Assembly: GCF_001641125.1 (NCBI RefSeq) | Contig: NZ_LWLP01000001.1 | Span: 2,486,290-2,527,990 of the forward strand | DNA length: 41,701 nt | Direction: 5' to 3' | From: Arthrobacter sp. OY3WO11 | Lineage (GTDB): Bacteria > Actinomycetota > Actinomycetes > Actinomycetales > Micrococcaceae | Shown: positions 8,785 to 17,324 of the stretch, one piece after another | How the letters are laid out: the number at the start of each line of letters is the position of its first letter | How positions within the stretch are numbered: the first letter of the stretch is position 1 | Made by a program: the position numbers and the translations under genes | Notes under the pieces: model-generated | Databases searched by the model: none | The model's input: only the letters and a program-made list of their open reading frames with translations | What the model was told of the DNA's origin: nothing

Positions 8785-10794
8785 CTAGCTGGTCCGGTTA
8801 CGGACGGCTTCCGTGATCCGCTTGACTGCCTCTGCCACCGGCACGCCGTTGTCCTGGCTTCCATCGCGGAAGCGGAACGAAACGGCGCCTGCTTCGGCAT
8901 CGTCACCGCCGGCAATCAGAACGAACGGAATCTTGTCCTTGCTGGCCGTGCGGATCTTCTTGGGGAACCGGTCCGAGGAGGTGTCCACTTCCGCGCGGAT
9001 GCCTGCGGCCTTTAACTGGTCGACGACGTCGAACATGTACTCGTTGAAGGTCTCGGCAACCGGAATGCCCACCACCTGGACCGGTGCAAGCCACGCGGGG
9101 AAGGCGCCGGCGTAGTGCTCGGTGAGGACGCCCATGAAGCGCTCGATCGATCCGAACAGGGCACGGTGGATCATCACGGGACGCTGGCGGCTGCCGTCAG
9201 CGGCCTGGAACTCGAGCTCGAACCGCTCGGGCAGGTTGAAGTCCAGCTGGATGGTGGACATCTGCCAGGTGCGGCCAAGGGCGTCCTTCGCCTGCACGGA
9301 GATCTTGGGGCCGTAGAAGGCAGCGCCACCCGGATCCGCGACCAGTTCCAGGCCGGACTCTTCGGCCACTTCGGCGAGGGTGCGCGTGGCTTCTTCCCAG
9401 GCCGCGTCCTCGCCGACGAACTTCTCCGGGTCCTTGGTGGAGAGCTCCAGGTAGAAGTCGTTCAGGCCGTAGTCCTTCAGGAGGTCCAGCACGAACGTCA
9501 GGGTCTTGGTGAGTTCGTCCTTCATCTGCTCGCGGGTGCAGTAGATGTGGGCGTCGTCCTGTGTCATGCCGCGGACGCGGGTCAAGCCGTGCACCACACC
9601 GGACTTTTCGTAGCGGTATACAGCGCCGAATTCGAAGAGCCGCAGCGGCAGTTCACGGTAGGACCGTCCCCGCGAACGGAAGATCAGGTTGTGCATGGGG
9701 CAGTTCATCGGCTTCAGGTAGTAGTCCTGGGCAGGCTTCCGGACAGTACCGTCTGCGTTGAGTTCCTCATCCACGCGCATGGCCGGGAACATGCCGTCCT
9801 TGTACCAGTCCAGGTGCCCTGAGACCTCGTACAGATGACCCTTGGTGATGTGCGGGGTGTAGACGAACTCGTAGCCGGCCTCGACGTGGCGCTGGCGCGA
9901 GTAGTCCTCCATCTCCTTGCGGATGATGCCGCCCTTGGGGTGGAAGACGGGGAGGCCTGAGCCGAGTTCATCCGGGAAGGAGAAGAGGTCCAGTTCCGAG
10001 CCGAGCTTGCGGTGGTCGCGGCGTTCGGCCTCTGCGATGCGTTCCTGGTAGGCCTTGAGGGCGTCCTTGGTGGGCCAGGCCGTGCCGTAGATGCGCTGCA
10101 GCTGCTGGTTCTTCTGGTCGCCCAGCCAGTACGCGGAGGACGAGCGGGTGAGGGCAAAGGCATTGGAGATGAGCTTGGTGTTGGGCAGGTGCGGGCCGCG
10201 GCAGAGATCGCACCAGACGGTGGTCCCTTCCTTGCGCTCAACGTTGTCGTAGATGGTGATGTCGCCGGCGCCGACTTCCACGTTCACGCCTTCGCCTGCC
10301 TCGGCGGCCTCATTCTTCTTGCCCAGCAGTTCGAGCTTGTATGGCTCGTTCTTCATGGCTTCACGGGCTTCGTCCTCGCGCACCACGCGGCGGACGAACT
10401 TCTGGTTCTGGTTGATGATTTTCTGCATCATCTTTTCGAGGGTCTTGAGGTCCTCGGGGGTGAACGGTTCGGCGACATCGAAGTCGAAGTAGAAACCGTC
10501 AGTGATGTACGGGCCGATGCCCAGCTTGGCGTCGGGGCGCAGCTGCTGGACAGCCTGGGCCATGACGTGGGCGGTGGAGTGGCGGAGGACGTTAAGGCCG
10601 TCGGGCGAGTCAATGGTGACGCCTTCGACGTCGGCGCCTTCCGGGAGTTCCTGGTCCAGGTCCTTCAGCTCGCCGTTGACGCGGGCTACAACAACATCAC
10701 GGCGCTCAAAGAAGAGTTCCGCACCGGTTGTCCCGGTAGTCACCTTGGTCTCTTCGCCATCGACGAGAAGGGTGATCTGCTGGGCATCTGACAC
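8785..10794 (-). CDS. thrS: Threonyl-tRNA synthetase
   Basis: Class II synthetase of 669 residues that charges tRNA-Thr. Domains in order: TGS domain ([20 protein letters not shown]), editing domain with [14 protein letters not shown] and the [12 protein letters not shown]ys/His site, catalytic core with [20 protein letters not shown] (motif 2 region, zinc Cys) and the C-terminal anticodon-binding domain ([11 protein letters not shown]). The start is GTG at 10794 with AGGAG a few bases upstream; an ATG at 10787 is out of frame. The 116 bases to dnaE2 show no T-box-like leader that I can recognise. It heads the thrS-HIT-pgsA transcript. Confidence 0.97.
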   Translation of the reverse strand: MSDAQQITLLVDGEETKVTTGTTGAELFFERRDVVVARVNGELKDLDQELPEGADVEGVTIDSPDGLNVLRHSTAHVMAQAVQQLRPDAKLGIGPYITDGFYFDFDVAEPFTPEDLKTLEKMMQKIINQNQKFVRRVVREDEAREAMKNEPYKLELLGKKNEAAEAGEGVNVEVGAGDITIYDNVERKEGTTVWCDLCRGPHLPNTKLISNAFALTRSSSAYWLGDQKNQQLQRIYGTAWPTKDALKAYQERIAEAERRDHRKLGSELDLFSFPDELGSGLPVFHPKGGIIRKEMEDYSRQRHVEAGYEFVYTPHITKGHLYEVSGHLDWYKDGMFPAMRVDEELNADGTVRKPAQDYYLKPMNCPMHNLIFRSRGRSYRELPLRLFEFGAVYRYEKSGVVHGLTRVRGMTQDDAHIYCTREQMKDELTKTLTFVLDLLKDYGLNDFYLELSTKDPEKFVGEDAAWEEATRTLAEVAEESGLELVADPGGAAFYGPKISVQAKDALGRTWQMSTIQLDFNLPERFELEFQAADGSRQRPVMIHRALFGSIERFMGVLTEHYAGAFPAWLAPVQVVGIPVAETFNEYMFDVVDQLKAAGIRAEVDTSSDRFPKKIRTASKDKIPFVLIAGGDDAEAGAVSFRFRDGSQDNGVPVAEAVKRITEAVRNRTS

Positions 10795-10910
10795 GGGTGT
10801 CTCCTATTCAAAGTTAAGGCTTCATAGCTTGTGGCATACGGGGACCACAGCCAGCCATCGTCAATGCTATCGGTTCCGCTCAGGCCCGACCAACGCGGCG
10901 CACGGAAGGG

Positions 10911-13900
10911 TCAGCCGCTGAATCCCGTGATGGCGAGGCTCCTGGTGATTCCATCCAGCGGATGCGGGGCGTCCGGTTCCTGCAGACGGGAGTCCGGGAA
11001 GGGCAGGGTATCCGTCCTGCCAAGGTCCCAGGCCATGCTGGCGCTCAGGCTGATCCCCCGCGGCCCGGTACGCCTGGTGGTCCCGCGGATCAGCATCAGC
11101 CTGGTGCCGAACAGGAGCATTCCTGCTTTTTCCTGGGCTTCATGGAAGAAGACCGAATCTATGCAGCCGGTGCCGTCGTCGATACTGATGAAGACCACCC
11201 TCCTCCCGCCCCTCATGGGCGGTGTCTGGGTTGCCACCCGCACCCCGGCCACCAGGACTTCCGTCCCGTTGCGCAGGCCAAGGAGTTTGTCCGCCGTGAT
11301 GACACCCAGCCTGTCCAGCATTGGCCGATGGCTGTCCATCAGGTGGCTGCTGACGTCAACTGCCATCAGGTCCAGTTCGGCTCGGACGTTTTCCACCAGT
11401 GTTGGCGACGGGAGCCCTGGTTTAACATTGCGCAGTTCAACATCACCCAGGGGAAGGGACAGCTGGCCCTCAAGGACTTCCACGCCTTTCCGCCCGCTGC
11501 TGGAACCCTGGATCTGCTGCAGGTGGTGGACAAGGTCTGCCCGGTTAGCCGTGCCGCCCGCCTCACGATGAAGGGAATCAAATGCCCCCAGCTGGGCCAA
11601 TCGCTTGATGTTGGGTTTGCTGACCCTTGACCGTGCCCTCAGGTCTGCCAGGGAGTCATAGGGCTGGCCGGCGACGATCCGCTTGAGTTCTGTTGCGGAA
11701 AGCCCGTAGATGCCGTTGAGGCTCAGCCTGATACCCAGTTTTCCTGCATCATTGCCGGTTTCAATCCTTTCCACCCGGTACTCGCCCTTGCTGCGGTTAA
11801 TGTCCAGGGGAAGGATGGGGATGCCAAGCCGCCGGGCTTCAGCCACTAGAAGCCTCTTCGGGTACATGCCTGGATCGTGTTCCCACAGCCCGGCAAGGAA
11901 CGCTTCCGGATGATGGGCTTTTAGCCAGGCCGACTGGTAGGTGGGCACGGCAAAGGCGGCACCGTGTGCTTTGCAGAAGCCAAAACTTCCGAAGGCCTTC
12001 AGCGTGCCCCAGACGTTGTCCACAACTTCTGGCGGATAGCCCTTGATGCGGGCAGCTTTACGGAAGAATTCCTCCACCCCCAGTTCGAGTGCCTCATTTC
12101 CCAGGGCGCGGCGGAATTCGTCCGCCCGGGCCAGGCCGCAGCCAGTCATGACATCAAAGGTCCGCAGTATCTGTTCGTGGAACACAGTGACGCCGTGGGT
12201 TTCCGCCAGCACGGGTTTCAGGTCCGGATGCGGATAGACCTCGGGCGCGAAGCCGTGACGGTGTTCCAGGAAGGGCCGGACCATGTCCGACTTCATGGGG
12301 CCTGGACGGAACAGCGAGATATCGATGATGAGGTCATTGAATTCCCGGGGCGCCATCTTGCCAATCAGTTCACGCTGGCCGGGTGATTCAATCTGGAAAC
12401 AGCCCAGGGTGTGGGTGCTTCTGATGAGTTCAAAGGTCGCCTCGTCATCAAGGGGAACGGCATTCAGGTCGATATGGCCATTCTCCGCAATGTAGTCAGG
12501 ACCCGTACCGCCCGGACCGGAAGAATGCCGGCCGGCAGCCACCACCTCACTCTTGGACGGGTGGATGCGGATGACTTCACGGACGGCAAAAGCCATGGCA
12601 CTCTGCATGCGGACTCCCAGGACGTCCAGCTTGAGCATGCCCATGGGATCCATGTCGTGCTTATCGAACTGGCTCATGGGCAGGCCCAGCCCGCTGGGCT
12701 GTACCGGGGTGCGGTCCAGGAGGCTAGCGTCACCAAGGATGACGCCACACGGATGCATGGAAATATGGCGGGGCAGCCGGTCAAGCCGTTCGGTCAGGTC
12801 AACCAGCAGGTCAAGCTGCTGGTTGCCGTCCATTTCCCGTTGTTCCACCCGGCCGGCGAATTCCCGGAGTTCAGGTTTTTCCTGAAGCGCCTCACGGAAT
12901 TTCCGGGCAGAAAAACGCCACAACTGCTTGGCGATTTCCCCCACCTCGTCGCCGTCCATGCCCAGCGCCATACCGGCATCCCGGACGGCGCCCCTGGCCC
13001 GGTACCCGTTTTGCATGCTCATCAAAGTGACCCGCTCGGAACCGAAACGCTTGAAGATGCGGTGGTAGACGTTGTGCCGCTCAGCGCTTTCAACGTCAAT
13101 ATCGATGTCCGGAAGGGTGGCGCGGTCCCTCGAAAGGAACCGTTCAAAGATGAGGTCGTGCTGCAAGGGGTTCACCTGGCTGACATCAATCAGGTAATTG
13201 ACCAGGCTGGAGGCGCCTGATCCCCTGGCTGCCGCACGCACCCCCATCTCCTGGATCATGCGTGACACCTCGGCGACTGTCAGGAAGTAGGAGGAAAAAC
13301 CCAGGTTGCGGATGATGCCCAGTTCATGGTTGAGGCGGGAGAGCATCCTCTCTCCGGCAGCCCCGGTGATTCCCGGAAAGCGGCGGCTGATACCGGCCTG
13401 GCACCGCTGCACCAGTTCGATGTGTGGATCCTGGCTGATCCCTATGACTGAGGCTTCGGGCACTACCGGCTGCTTCCAGCCCATATCCGTTTCCGGATCT
13501 ATCCGGCAGCGGTCCGCGAGCGCCTCGGTCTGCGCCATCAGCTGTTTCAGGTCCGCGGCACCATACCCTGCCGCTGAAATGATCTCTTTGCCCAGCCGGA
13601 GCATTTCCTGGGAAGACTTGAGCCATCCCTGGCCGGTTGGCTGCAGCAGCGGTTCATCCGCGAGCTCAGGGAGGGATTTCAAGGTGCGGGCCGAGTCGAG
13701 AACATCGGCGGTGGGGGCGCCGTCTGCGGCGCAGTACCTCACGGCGTTGGTCAGGACAGCCGGAACCTGATGCTCTTCGGCAAGCTTGAGCATCCGGACG
13801 GCGTGGGCGGTACTCAAAGGCTTTCCCGGGGCGCTGAGCTGGGACACGATCTCGGCCACCAGCGTGCCTGCGGGCATTGCATCCAGCCATTGCTTGAAAA

Positions 13901-14399
13901 GGGTGCGGGGGCGGAGGTAGCGGCGCCCTCCCATGGCCCGTCCGACGTCGGAATCAGGCCCGAGCAGGACAGTCAAGACCGGTTTGAGGGTTTGAGGATC
14001 AAGGGTGCGGGAAGCCAGCTCGGCCCGGGTGACCGCTACCGGGACCGCTCCCCCGGCTTTTCCCGTGGTGCGGGCGTGGGCATCGGAGATCAGCCTGCAG
14101 AGGGCGCGGTAGCCTGCCCCGTTGTTGTGGCCCCGGGCCAGTACCACCACCCTGCCCGCCAGCTGCGTGCGGTGGTCGCCGTCGTCGTCAAATACCGCAA
14201 GGTCAACCCCAACAATGGGATCGATGCCTGCTGCCATGCATGCCTTGAGGTGCTTGATGGTTCCGTACAGCCCGTCCCTGTCTGTACAGGCGAGCGCGGT
14301 TGCGCCGTCAGCGGCGGCGGCCTGCGCCAGTTCCTCGGGCCAGGAAACACCGTAGTGGGCGCTGAATGCGGTGGAAACGTGAAGATGGGTGAAACTCAT
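10911..14399 (-). CDS. dnaE2: Error-prone DNA polymerase DnaE2 (ImuC)
   Basis: A 1162-residue C-family polymerase used for damage-induced mutagenesis. The N-terminal PHP domain (FTHLHVSTAFSAHYGVSWPE) is followed by the polymerase core with the catalytic aspartates in TLPDIDIDVESAERH at about 425-440, helix-hairpin-helix elements (GIYGLSATELKRIV) and a C-terminal OB-fold (EVLVAGVRVATQTPP). Replicative DnaE1 is longer, and DnaE2 lacks its C-terminal extension. The start overlaps the stop of the DUF6504 gene (ATGA), so the two are translationally coupled. A LexA box lies in front of the pair. No ImuB-like Y-family polymerase is in the window, although it usually accompanies dnaE2. Confidence 0.95.
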   Translation of the reverse strand: MSFTHLHVSTAFSAHYGVSWPEELAQAAAADGATALACTDRDGLYGTIKHLKACMAAGIDPIVGVDLAVFDDDGDHRTQLAGRVVVLARGHNNGAGYRALCRLISDAHARTTGKAGGAVPVAVTRAELASRTLDPQTLKPVLTVLLGPDSDVGRAMGGRRYLRPRTLFKQWLDAMPAGTLVAEIVSQLSAPGKPLSTAHAVRMLKLAEEHQVPAVLTNAVRYCAADGAPTADVLDSARTLKSLPELADEPLLQPTGQGWLKSSQEMLRLGKEIISAAGYGAADLKQLMAQTEALADRCRIDPETDMGWKQPVVPEASVIGISQDPHIELVQRCQAGISRRFPGITGAAGERMLSRLNHELGIIRNLGFSSYFLTVAEVSRMIQEMGVRAAARGSGASSLVNYLIDVSQVNPLQHDLIFERFLSRDRATLPDIDIDVESAERHNVYHRIFKRFGSERVTLMSMQNGYRARGAVRDAGMALGMDGDEVGEIAKQLWRFSARKFREALQEKPELREFAGRVEQREMDGNQQLDLLVDLTERLDRLPRHISMHPCGVILGDASLLDRTPVQPSGLGLPMSQFDKHDMDPMGMLKLDVLGVRMQSAMAFAVREVIRIHPSKSEVVAAGRHSSGPGGTGPDYIAENGHIDLNAVPLDDEATFELIRSTHTLGCFQIESPGQRELIGKMAPREFNDLIIDISLFRPGPMKSDMVRPFLEHRHGFAPEVYPHPDLKPVLAETHGVTVFHEQILRTFDVMTGCGLARADEFRRALGNEALELGVEEFFRKAARIKGYPPEVVDNVWGTLKAFGSFGFCKAHGAAFAVPTYQSAWLKAHHPEAFLAGLWEHDPGMYPKRLLVAEARRLGIPILPLDINRSKGEYRVERIETGNDAGKLGIRLSLNGIYGLSATELKRIVAGQPYDSLADLRARSRVSKPNIKRLAQLGAFDSLHREAGGTANRADLVHHLQQIQGSSSGRKGVEVLEGQLSLPLGDVELRNVKPGLPSPTLVENVRAELDLMAVDVSSHLMDSHRPMLDRLGVITADKLLGLRNGTEVLVAGVRVATQTPPMRGGRRVVFISIDDGTGCIDSVFFHEAQEKAGMLLFGTRLMLIRGTTRRTGPRGISLSASMAWDLGRTDTLPFPDSRLQEPDAPHPLDGITRSLAITGFSG

Positions 14400-14731
14400 G
14401 CTGTCCTGGGCCGGAGTGCGTCATGGATGCGCAGGAGCCGCCACCGGCCGCTGCGGATATGCCGGGTGAGGTCCAGGGTCAGCGGCTCCTCCGCGGTTTC
14501 AGTACCTCGCACTGGAGTGGAAGGAAGCACCTGGACGCGCCAGATCTCATGGTCCACCACTCCGGGTCCGCTGCCCAGCGGTGCACGGGTCTCTTCAGCC
14601 CACCATTGCCGGCGTTCGTACCAGCGCACCGGTTCAGTGCAGACAGTATAGGACTGCCCTGCCCACAGCAGGCCGCGGGGTTCGCCGTCAGCAGTGCAGT
14701 CGACATCCACGGATTCGCTGAACATACCCAT
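14396..14731 (-). CDS. DUF6504 family protein, SOS mutasome neighbour
   Basis: A 111-residue protein rich in Trp and Arg (LLWAGQSYTVCTEPVRWYER, RRQWWAEETRAPLG). I recognise it as the small conserved protein found next to Y-family polymerase and dnaE2 genes in Actinobacteria; its function is unknown. The stop overlaps the dnaE2 start. A GGGAGG lies four bases before ATG 14731; a second in-frame ATG at 14725 is also possible. The LexA box centre is about 40 bases upstream, so it should be induced by DNA damage together with dnaE2. Confidence 0.8.
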   Translation of the reverse strand: MGMFSESVDVDCTADGEPRGLLWAGQSYTVCTEPVRWYERRQWWAEETRAPLGSGPGVVDHEIWRVQVLPSTPVRGTETAEEPLTLDLTRHIRSGRWRLLRIHDALRPRTA

Positions 14732-14760
14732 GGCGCCTCCCGGAGTGGACGTAGCTGAAA

Positions 14761-14784
14761 GTATTCGAACACATATTCGAATAC
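14761..14784. promoter_or_regulatory. LexA (SOS) box upstream of DUF6504-dnaE2
   Basis: Perfect 9-bp arms GTATTCGAA (14761-14769) and TTCGAATAC (14776-14784) flank a 6-base centre. The inner part TCGAACACATATTCGA (14765-14780) matches the actinobacterial LexA consensus TCGAAC-N4-GTTCGA with one mismatch. It is 29 bases from the DUF6504 start on one side and 107 bases from the gene at 14892 on the other. Confidence 0.9.
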
Positions 14785-14891
14785 AGCCAGTCTACCCCTG
14801 CTCTGAACGGGAGCATAGATGGGCTGCGGGAGGGACAAGAGATTGGACAGGAAGGGTGGACGGACCGATCGCCAGGGAGCAGGATTGTGCC

Positions 14892-15281
14892 ATGAAAACC
14901 CAAGACGCACTTCTGAAGCAGGCAAGCATCACAACCCAGGATTCCACCGTGGTGGCCACGTTCGATATTGACGGCACCATCCCGGTTTCCGGTGCGTATG
15001 TGGTGGGGCTGATGGGGGCCACCCCCGACTATTCCTCGCAGCGGAGGCTGTGTATTGAGTTCATGAACGGGAAGGCCATTGCCTTCTATTCCTTCAACCG
15101 CGAACAGGGAGTCGAGGAAGACTACGACCTGTCCGGGGTAACCCATTCAGAGAACACCATCACCGGCAGCTTTCCCCTCGCCGCCCTGAACGGGCTGGGC
15201 AAGGGGCACCTCATGTCAGCCTTCAGCGAGGCGGAGGGCAGGGAGTACCAGCACGGCGTCCCCGTAGAGGAAAACCTGTAA
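14892..15281 (+). CDS. Hypothetical protein, divergent from the SOS operon
   Basis: 129 residues, not recognised. It has no signal peptide or membrane segment. The composition is that of a small soluble, beta-rich protein (TVVATFDIDGTIPVSGAYVV, NTITGSFPLAALNGLGKGHL). ATG 14892 is chosen because AGGA lies eight bases upstream; the frame is open further left but would run through the LexA box. It is transcribed away from dnaE2, and the shared intergenic region holds the LexA box, so SOS control is possible but not shown. Confidence 0.75.
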   Translation: MKTQDALLKQASITTQDSTVVATFDIDGTIPVSGAYVVGLMGATPDYSSQRRLCIEFMNGKAIAFYSFNREQGVEEDYDLSGVTHSENTITGSFPLAALNGLGKGHLMSAFSEAEGREYQHGVPVEENL

Positions 15282-15302
15282 GTATGGCCTAACAGCGGCA
15301 GA

Positions 15303-15623
15303 TCAGCTGTTCTCTTTGTGGACCTTCAGTTCCAGTTCGATAAAACCGGAAATCATGGCCCGGTACGTTGACTCGACGATGTCCGGGTCAATGTCCTTCT
15401 TTTCCGCGGCTGAGCGGACGTGCTCAATGATCCGCTCCACCCGGCCGGGCGCACGGACCTCGGCGTCGTCGCCCTTGAGCGTCCCGGCAATACGGATCAG
15501 CCGTTCGCGGCGGGCGATGAGGGTGACGATCTGTTCATCCACTTCGTCAACAGCAACCCGGACGGCAGCGAGCTGTTCCTTGTCGGCCAAAGCATCTCTA
15601 TCGTTTCCTTGAATTGTCGCCAT
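15303..15623 (-). CDS. Chorismate mutase, AroQ type
   Basis: Converts chorismate to prephenate for Phe and Tyr synthesis. 106 residues, all helical in pattern: VDEVDEQIVTLIARRERLI forms the first AroQ helix with the substrate-binding Arg, then RVERIIEHVRSAA and VESTYRAMISGFIELELKVH. There is no signal peptide, so it is the cytosolic form. The frame is open to 15665, but that would overlap the VOC gene. ATG 15623 is preceded six bases upstream by TACTGT, which suggests a leaderless transcript. Its start is only 19 bases from the divergent VOC start. Confidence 0.88.
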   Translation of the reverse strand: MATIQGNDRDALADKEQLAAVRVAVDEVDEQIVTLIARRERLIRIAGTLKGDDAEVRAPGRVERIIEHVRSAAEKKDIDPDIVESTYRAMISGFIELELKVHKENS

Positions 15624-15642
15624 CGTCTGACAGTATCGAAGC
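15624..15642. promoter_or_regulatory. Compact bidirectional promoter with overlapping -10 hexamers
   Basis: Only 19 bases separate two divergent start codons. The minus-strand TACTGT (complement of 15630-15635) and the plus-strand CAGTAT (15631-15636) overlap, each six bases from its own ATG. Possible -35 elements lie inside the opposite genes: TTGAAT at 15609-15614 (plus, 16-base spacer) and TCGACT on the minus strand (15654-15659, 18-base spacer). Confidence 0.5.
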
Positions 15643-16065
15643 ATGCAGCCAAGAGTCGACTTCATTTCGCTGGGCGTCCGCAGTGTTGCCGCGTCCCGGG
15701 CCTTCTACGTTGACGGGCTTGGTTGGCCCGTGCACCGTGAACTTCCCGGTGACGTGGTGTTCATCCAGGTGAACCACGGGCTGGTGCTGTCCCTGTGGGA
15801 TGTGCGCCAGATGCAGGCAGACGCCGGTGTCACCGCAACCGGAGGTGTCCCCTGCATCACGCTGAGCCACAACCTTCCCGGCACTGAGGACGTGGACCGC
15901 GTCATGGAGGAGGCTGCCGCCGCGGGGGCGGAGATCATCGCCGAGCCCATCACCCAGCCATGGGGCGGCTACAGCGGCTACTTCGCGGACCCGGACGGTT
16001 TCCGCTGGGAAGTGGCATACAACCCCACCTGGGCAGTGGACGACGACGGCGCGGTCACCGTTTAG
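15643..16065 (+). CDS. VOC superfamily (glyoxalase/bleomycin-resistance fold) protein
   Basis: 140 residues with the paired beta-alpha-beta-beta-beta modules of the vicinal oxygen chelate fold: FISLGVRSVAASRAFYVDGL at the start and GYFADPDGFRWEVAYNP near the end. The C-terminal Glu in FRWEVAY is a typical metal ligand; a His ligand at the start of strand 1 is absent (VDFISLGV), so metal binding is uncertain. The substrate cannot be inferred. No Shine-Dalgarno is visible; a -10-like CAGTAT lies six bases before the ATG. It is divergent to chorismate mutase. Confidence 0.85.
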   Translation: MQPRVDFISLGVRSVAASRAFYVDGLGWPVHRELPGDVVFIQVNHGLVLSLWDVRQMQADAGVTATGGVPCITLSHNLPGTEDVDRVMEEAAAAGAEIIAEPITQPWGGYSGYFADPDGFRWEVAYNPTWAVDDDGAVTV

Positions 16066-16105
16066 CCCTTCCGCGGGTTTGGTCCGGGCTGCTAAAGGCA
16101 GGCTG

Positions 16106-16867
16106 CTAGAAGAGTGCTTCCACGGGCCGGATCAGTTCGGGCCCGTTGTTCCTGACGTTGCCGACGTCTTTCCCTACGGATTCCACATGCCAGTCAGCGG
16201 CCACGTCCTTGACCCCTGCCCGTACCAGGTCCACCAGTCCGGCCGGATCGTCGGCCTGGGGATCCAGCCAGGCCTGCATCGTGGCTTTGTCCATGGGAAG
16301 GGGGACCCGGTCATGGAGTGCCGTGAGTTTTCCAAACACCGTGGACTCGCTGCCCGGCGGGGGCGTGTCAGCGGTCAGGATGGACGTTGAGAGCAGCCAC
16401 CCACCCGGCTCCCCTGCTGGCCAGGAGGGATCCTTCCACCACTCATAGAGCCCCGCGAACACCAGGCCATGGCCAACGCCCGGGTGCACGTAGTAGGGCT
16501 GCTTGGACTTACCCGGCCCCTGCTTCCACTCGTAGTAGCCGTCTGCCGGGACAGCGCAGCGGCGTGACTGGATGGCTTTCCGGAACGCCGGCTTCTCAAG
16601 GACGGACTCGCTGCGGGCGTTGATCATCCGGGATCCGATGCCCGGGTCCTTGGCCCATGACGGGACCAGTCCCCAGCGGGCCACATGGAGCTGGCGGACA
16701 TGCTTGTTCCCGGACTCGCCGTCCACCAGGCGTTCCAGGACAATGGGGACGTCGTCCGTCGGCGCCACATTCCACGACGCCGGGATGCTGACCTCGTCCT
16801 CAAGTTCGGCGTCGAACTCGGCAAGGAGGTCCCCCACGGCGCGTGCCATTACGTAACGTCCACACAT
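16106..16867 (-). CDS. SOS response-associated peptidase family (YedK/HMCES) protein
   Basis: SRAP proteins protect abasic sites in single-stranded DNA by forming a covalent link through Cys2. The 253-residue protein starts MCGRYVMARAV, so Cys2 is exposed after removal of Met. The other active-site residues are visible: Asn and Arg in MINARSESVLEKPAF, Glu in PADGYYEWKQG and His in LTALHDRVPLPM. The start is certain because Cys2 must be N-terminal; the upstream extension of the frame is discarded. No LexA box is seen in its upstream 130 bases, so SOS control is not evident despite the name. It is divergent from the mycoredoxin gene. Confidence 0.95.
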   Translation of the reverse strand: MCGRYVMARAVGDLLAEFDAELEDEVSIPASWNVAPTDDVPIVLERLVDGESGNKHVRQLHVARWGLVPSWAKDPGIGSRMINARSESVLEKPAFRKAIQSRRCAVPADGYYEWKQGPGKSKQPYYVHPGVGHGLVFAGLYEWWKDPSWPAGEPGGWLLSTSILTADTPPPGSESTVFGKLTALHDRVPLPMDKATMQAWLDPQADDPAGLVDLVRAGVKDVAADWHVESVGKDVGNVRNNGPELIRPVEALF

Positions 16868-16932
16868 GGCTCCAGCATGCCATCGGCGGCAGGAGCTGTC
16901 ATCCACGGGGGTCCGGCAGGGCTCGGAAGTGG

Positions 16933-16958
16933 GGAATACCGGGCCGCACGCTACCGTT
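16933..16958 (+). promoter_or_regulatory. SigH/SigR-type promoter of the mycoredoxin gene
   Basis: GGAAT at 16933-16937 and GTT at 16956-16958 are separated by exactly 18 bases, matching the actinobacterial SigH/SigR thiol-stress consensus GGAA(T/C)-N18-19-GTT. The start codon of the redoxin is 39 bases further on. Mycoredoxins are known members of this regulon, so position and gene function agree. Confidence 0.75.
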
Positions 16959-16997
16959 ACAGGAACGAAACCGTTATCAAGCACAGAGGAGAGCTCC

Positions 16998-17255
16998 GTG
17001 GACTTCACTCCCGAATCCGGCACTATCACCATGTTTTCCACCACCTGGTGCGGCTACTGCAACCGGCTGAAGAAGCAGCTTGATGCCCAGGGCATTGGCT
17101 ACACCGAGATCAACATCGAGGAAGTGGAAGGCACCGCCGAACTCGTGGAGCAGCTGAACGGTGGAAACCAGACCGTACCCACCGTCCTCTTCCCGGACGG
17201 CACCGCTGCAACCAACCCTTCCGCCGCCGAGGTCAAGCAGCGCCTCGCAGCCTAG
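16998..17255 (+). CDS. Mycoredoxin (glutaredoxin-like thiol oxidoreductase)
   Basis: 85 residues with the thioredoxin-fold active site WCGYC (Cys18, Cys21) after MFSTT, and the cis-Pro loop QTVPTVLF. Mycoredoxins reduce mycothiol mixed disulfides in Actinobacteria. The GTG at 16998 is chosen for its GAGGAG eight bases upstream and because VDFTPESGTITMFSTTWCGY matches known beginnings; the frame is open further upstream but covers the promoter. A SigH-type promoter precedes it and a hairpin terminator follows ten bases after the stop, so it is a single-gene transcript. Confidence 0.93.
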   Translation: MDFTPESGTITMFSTTWCGYCNRLKKQLDAQGIGYTEINIEEVEGTAELVEQLNGGNQTVPTVLFPDGTAATNPSAAEVKQRLAA

Positions 17256-17264
17256 CCATTTCAC

Positions 17265-17298
17265 AACGGGACCAACATTTCAATATGTTGGTCCCGTT
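17265..17298. terminator. Hairpin terminator after mycoredoxin
   Basis: Perfect 14-bp stem: AACGGGACCAACAT (17265-17278) with ATGTTGGTCCCGTT (17285-17298), loop TTCAAT, followed by T and GC. It lies between the convergent redoxin and lipoate ligase-like genes and can serve both. Confidence 0.85.
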
Positions 17299-17324
17299 TG
17301 CTTGCCTGGCAAAAAAGGGGCGGA

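Noticed and set aside
10012..10791. Plus-strand open frame of 259 codons opposite thrS
   Set aside because: Antisense of a conserved synthetase; no start signal and low-complexity composition.
10795..10910. T-box or other riboswitch before thrS
   Set aside because: No conserved T-box sequence and no terminator-like hairpin in the 116 bases.
16868..16997. LexA box before the SRAP gene
   Set aside because: No TCGAAC-N4-GTTCGA-like sequence is present, so SOS control of this gene is not claimed.
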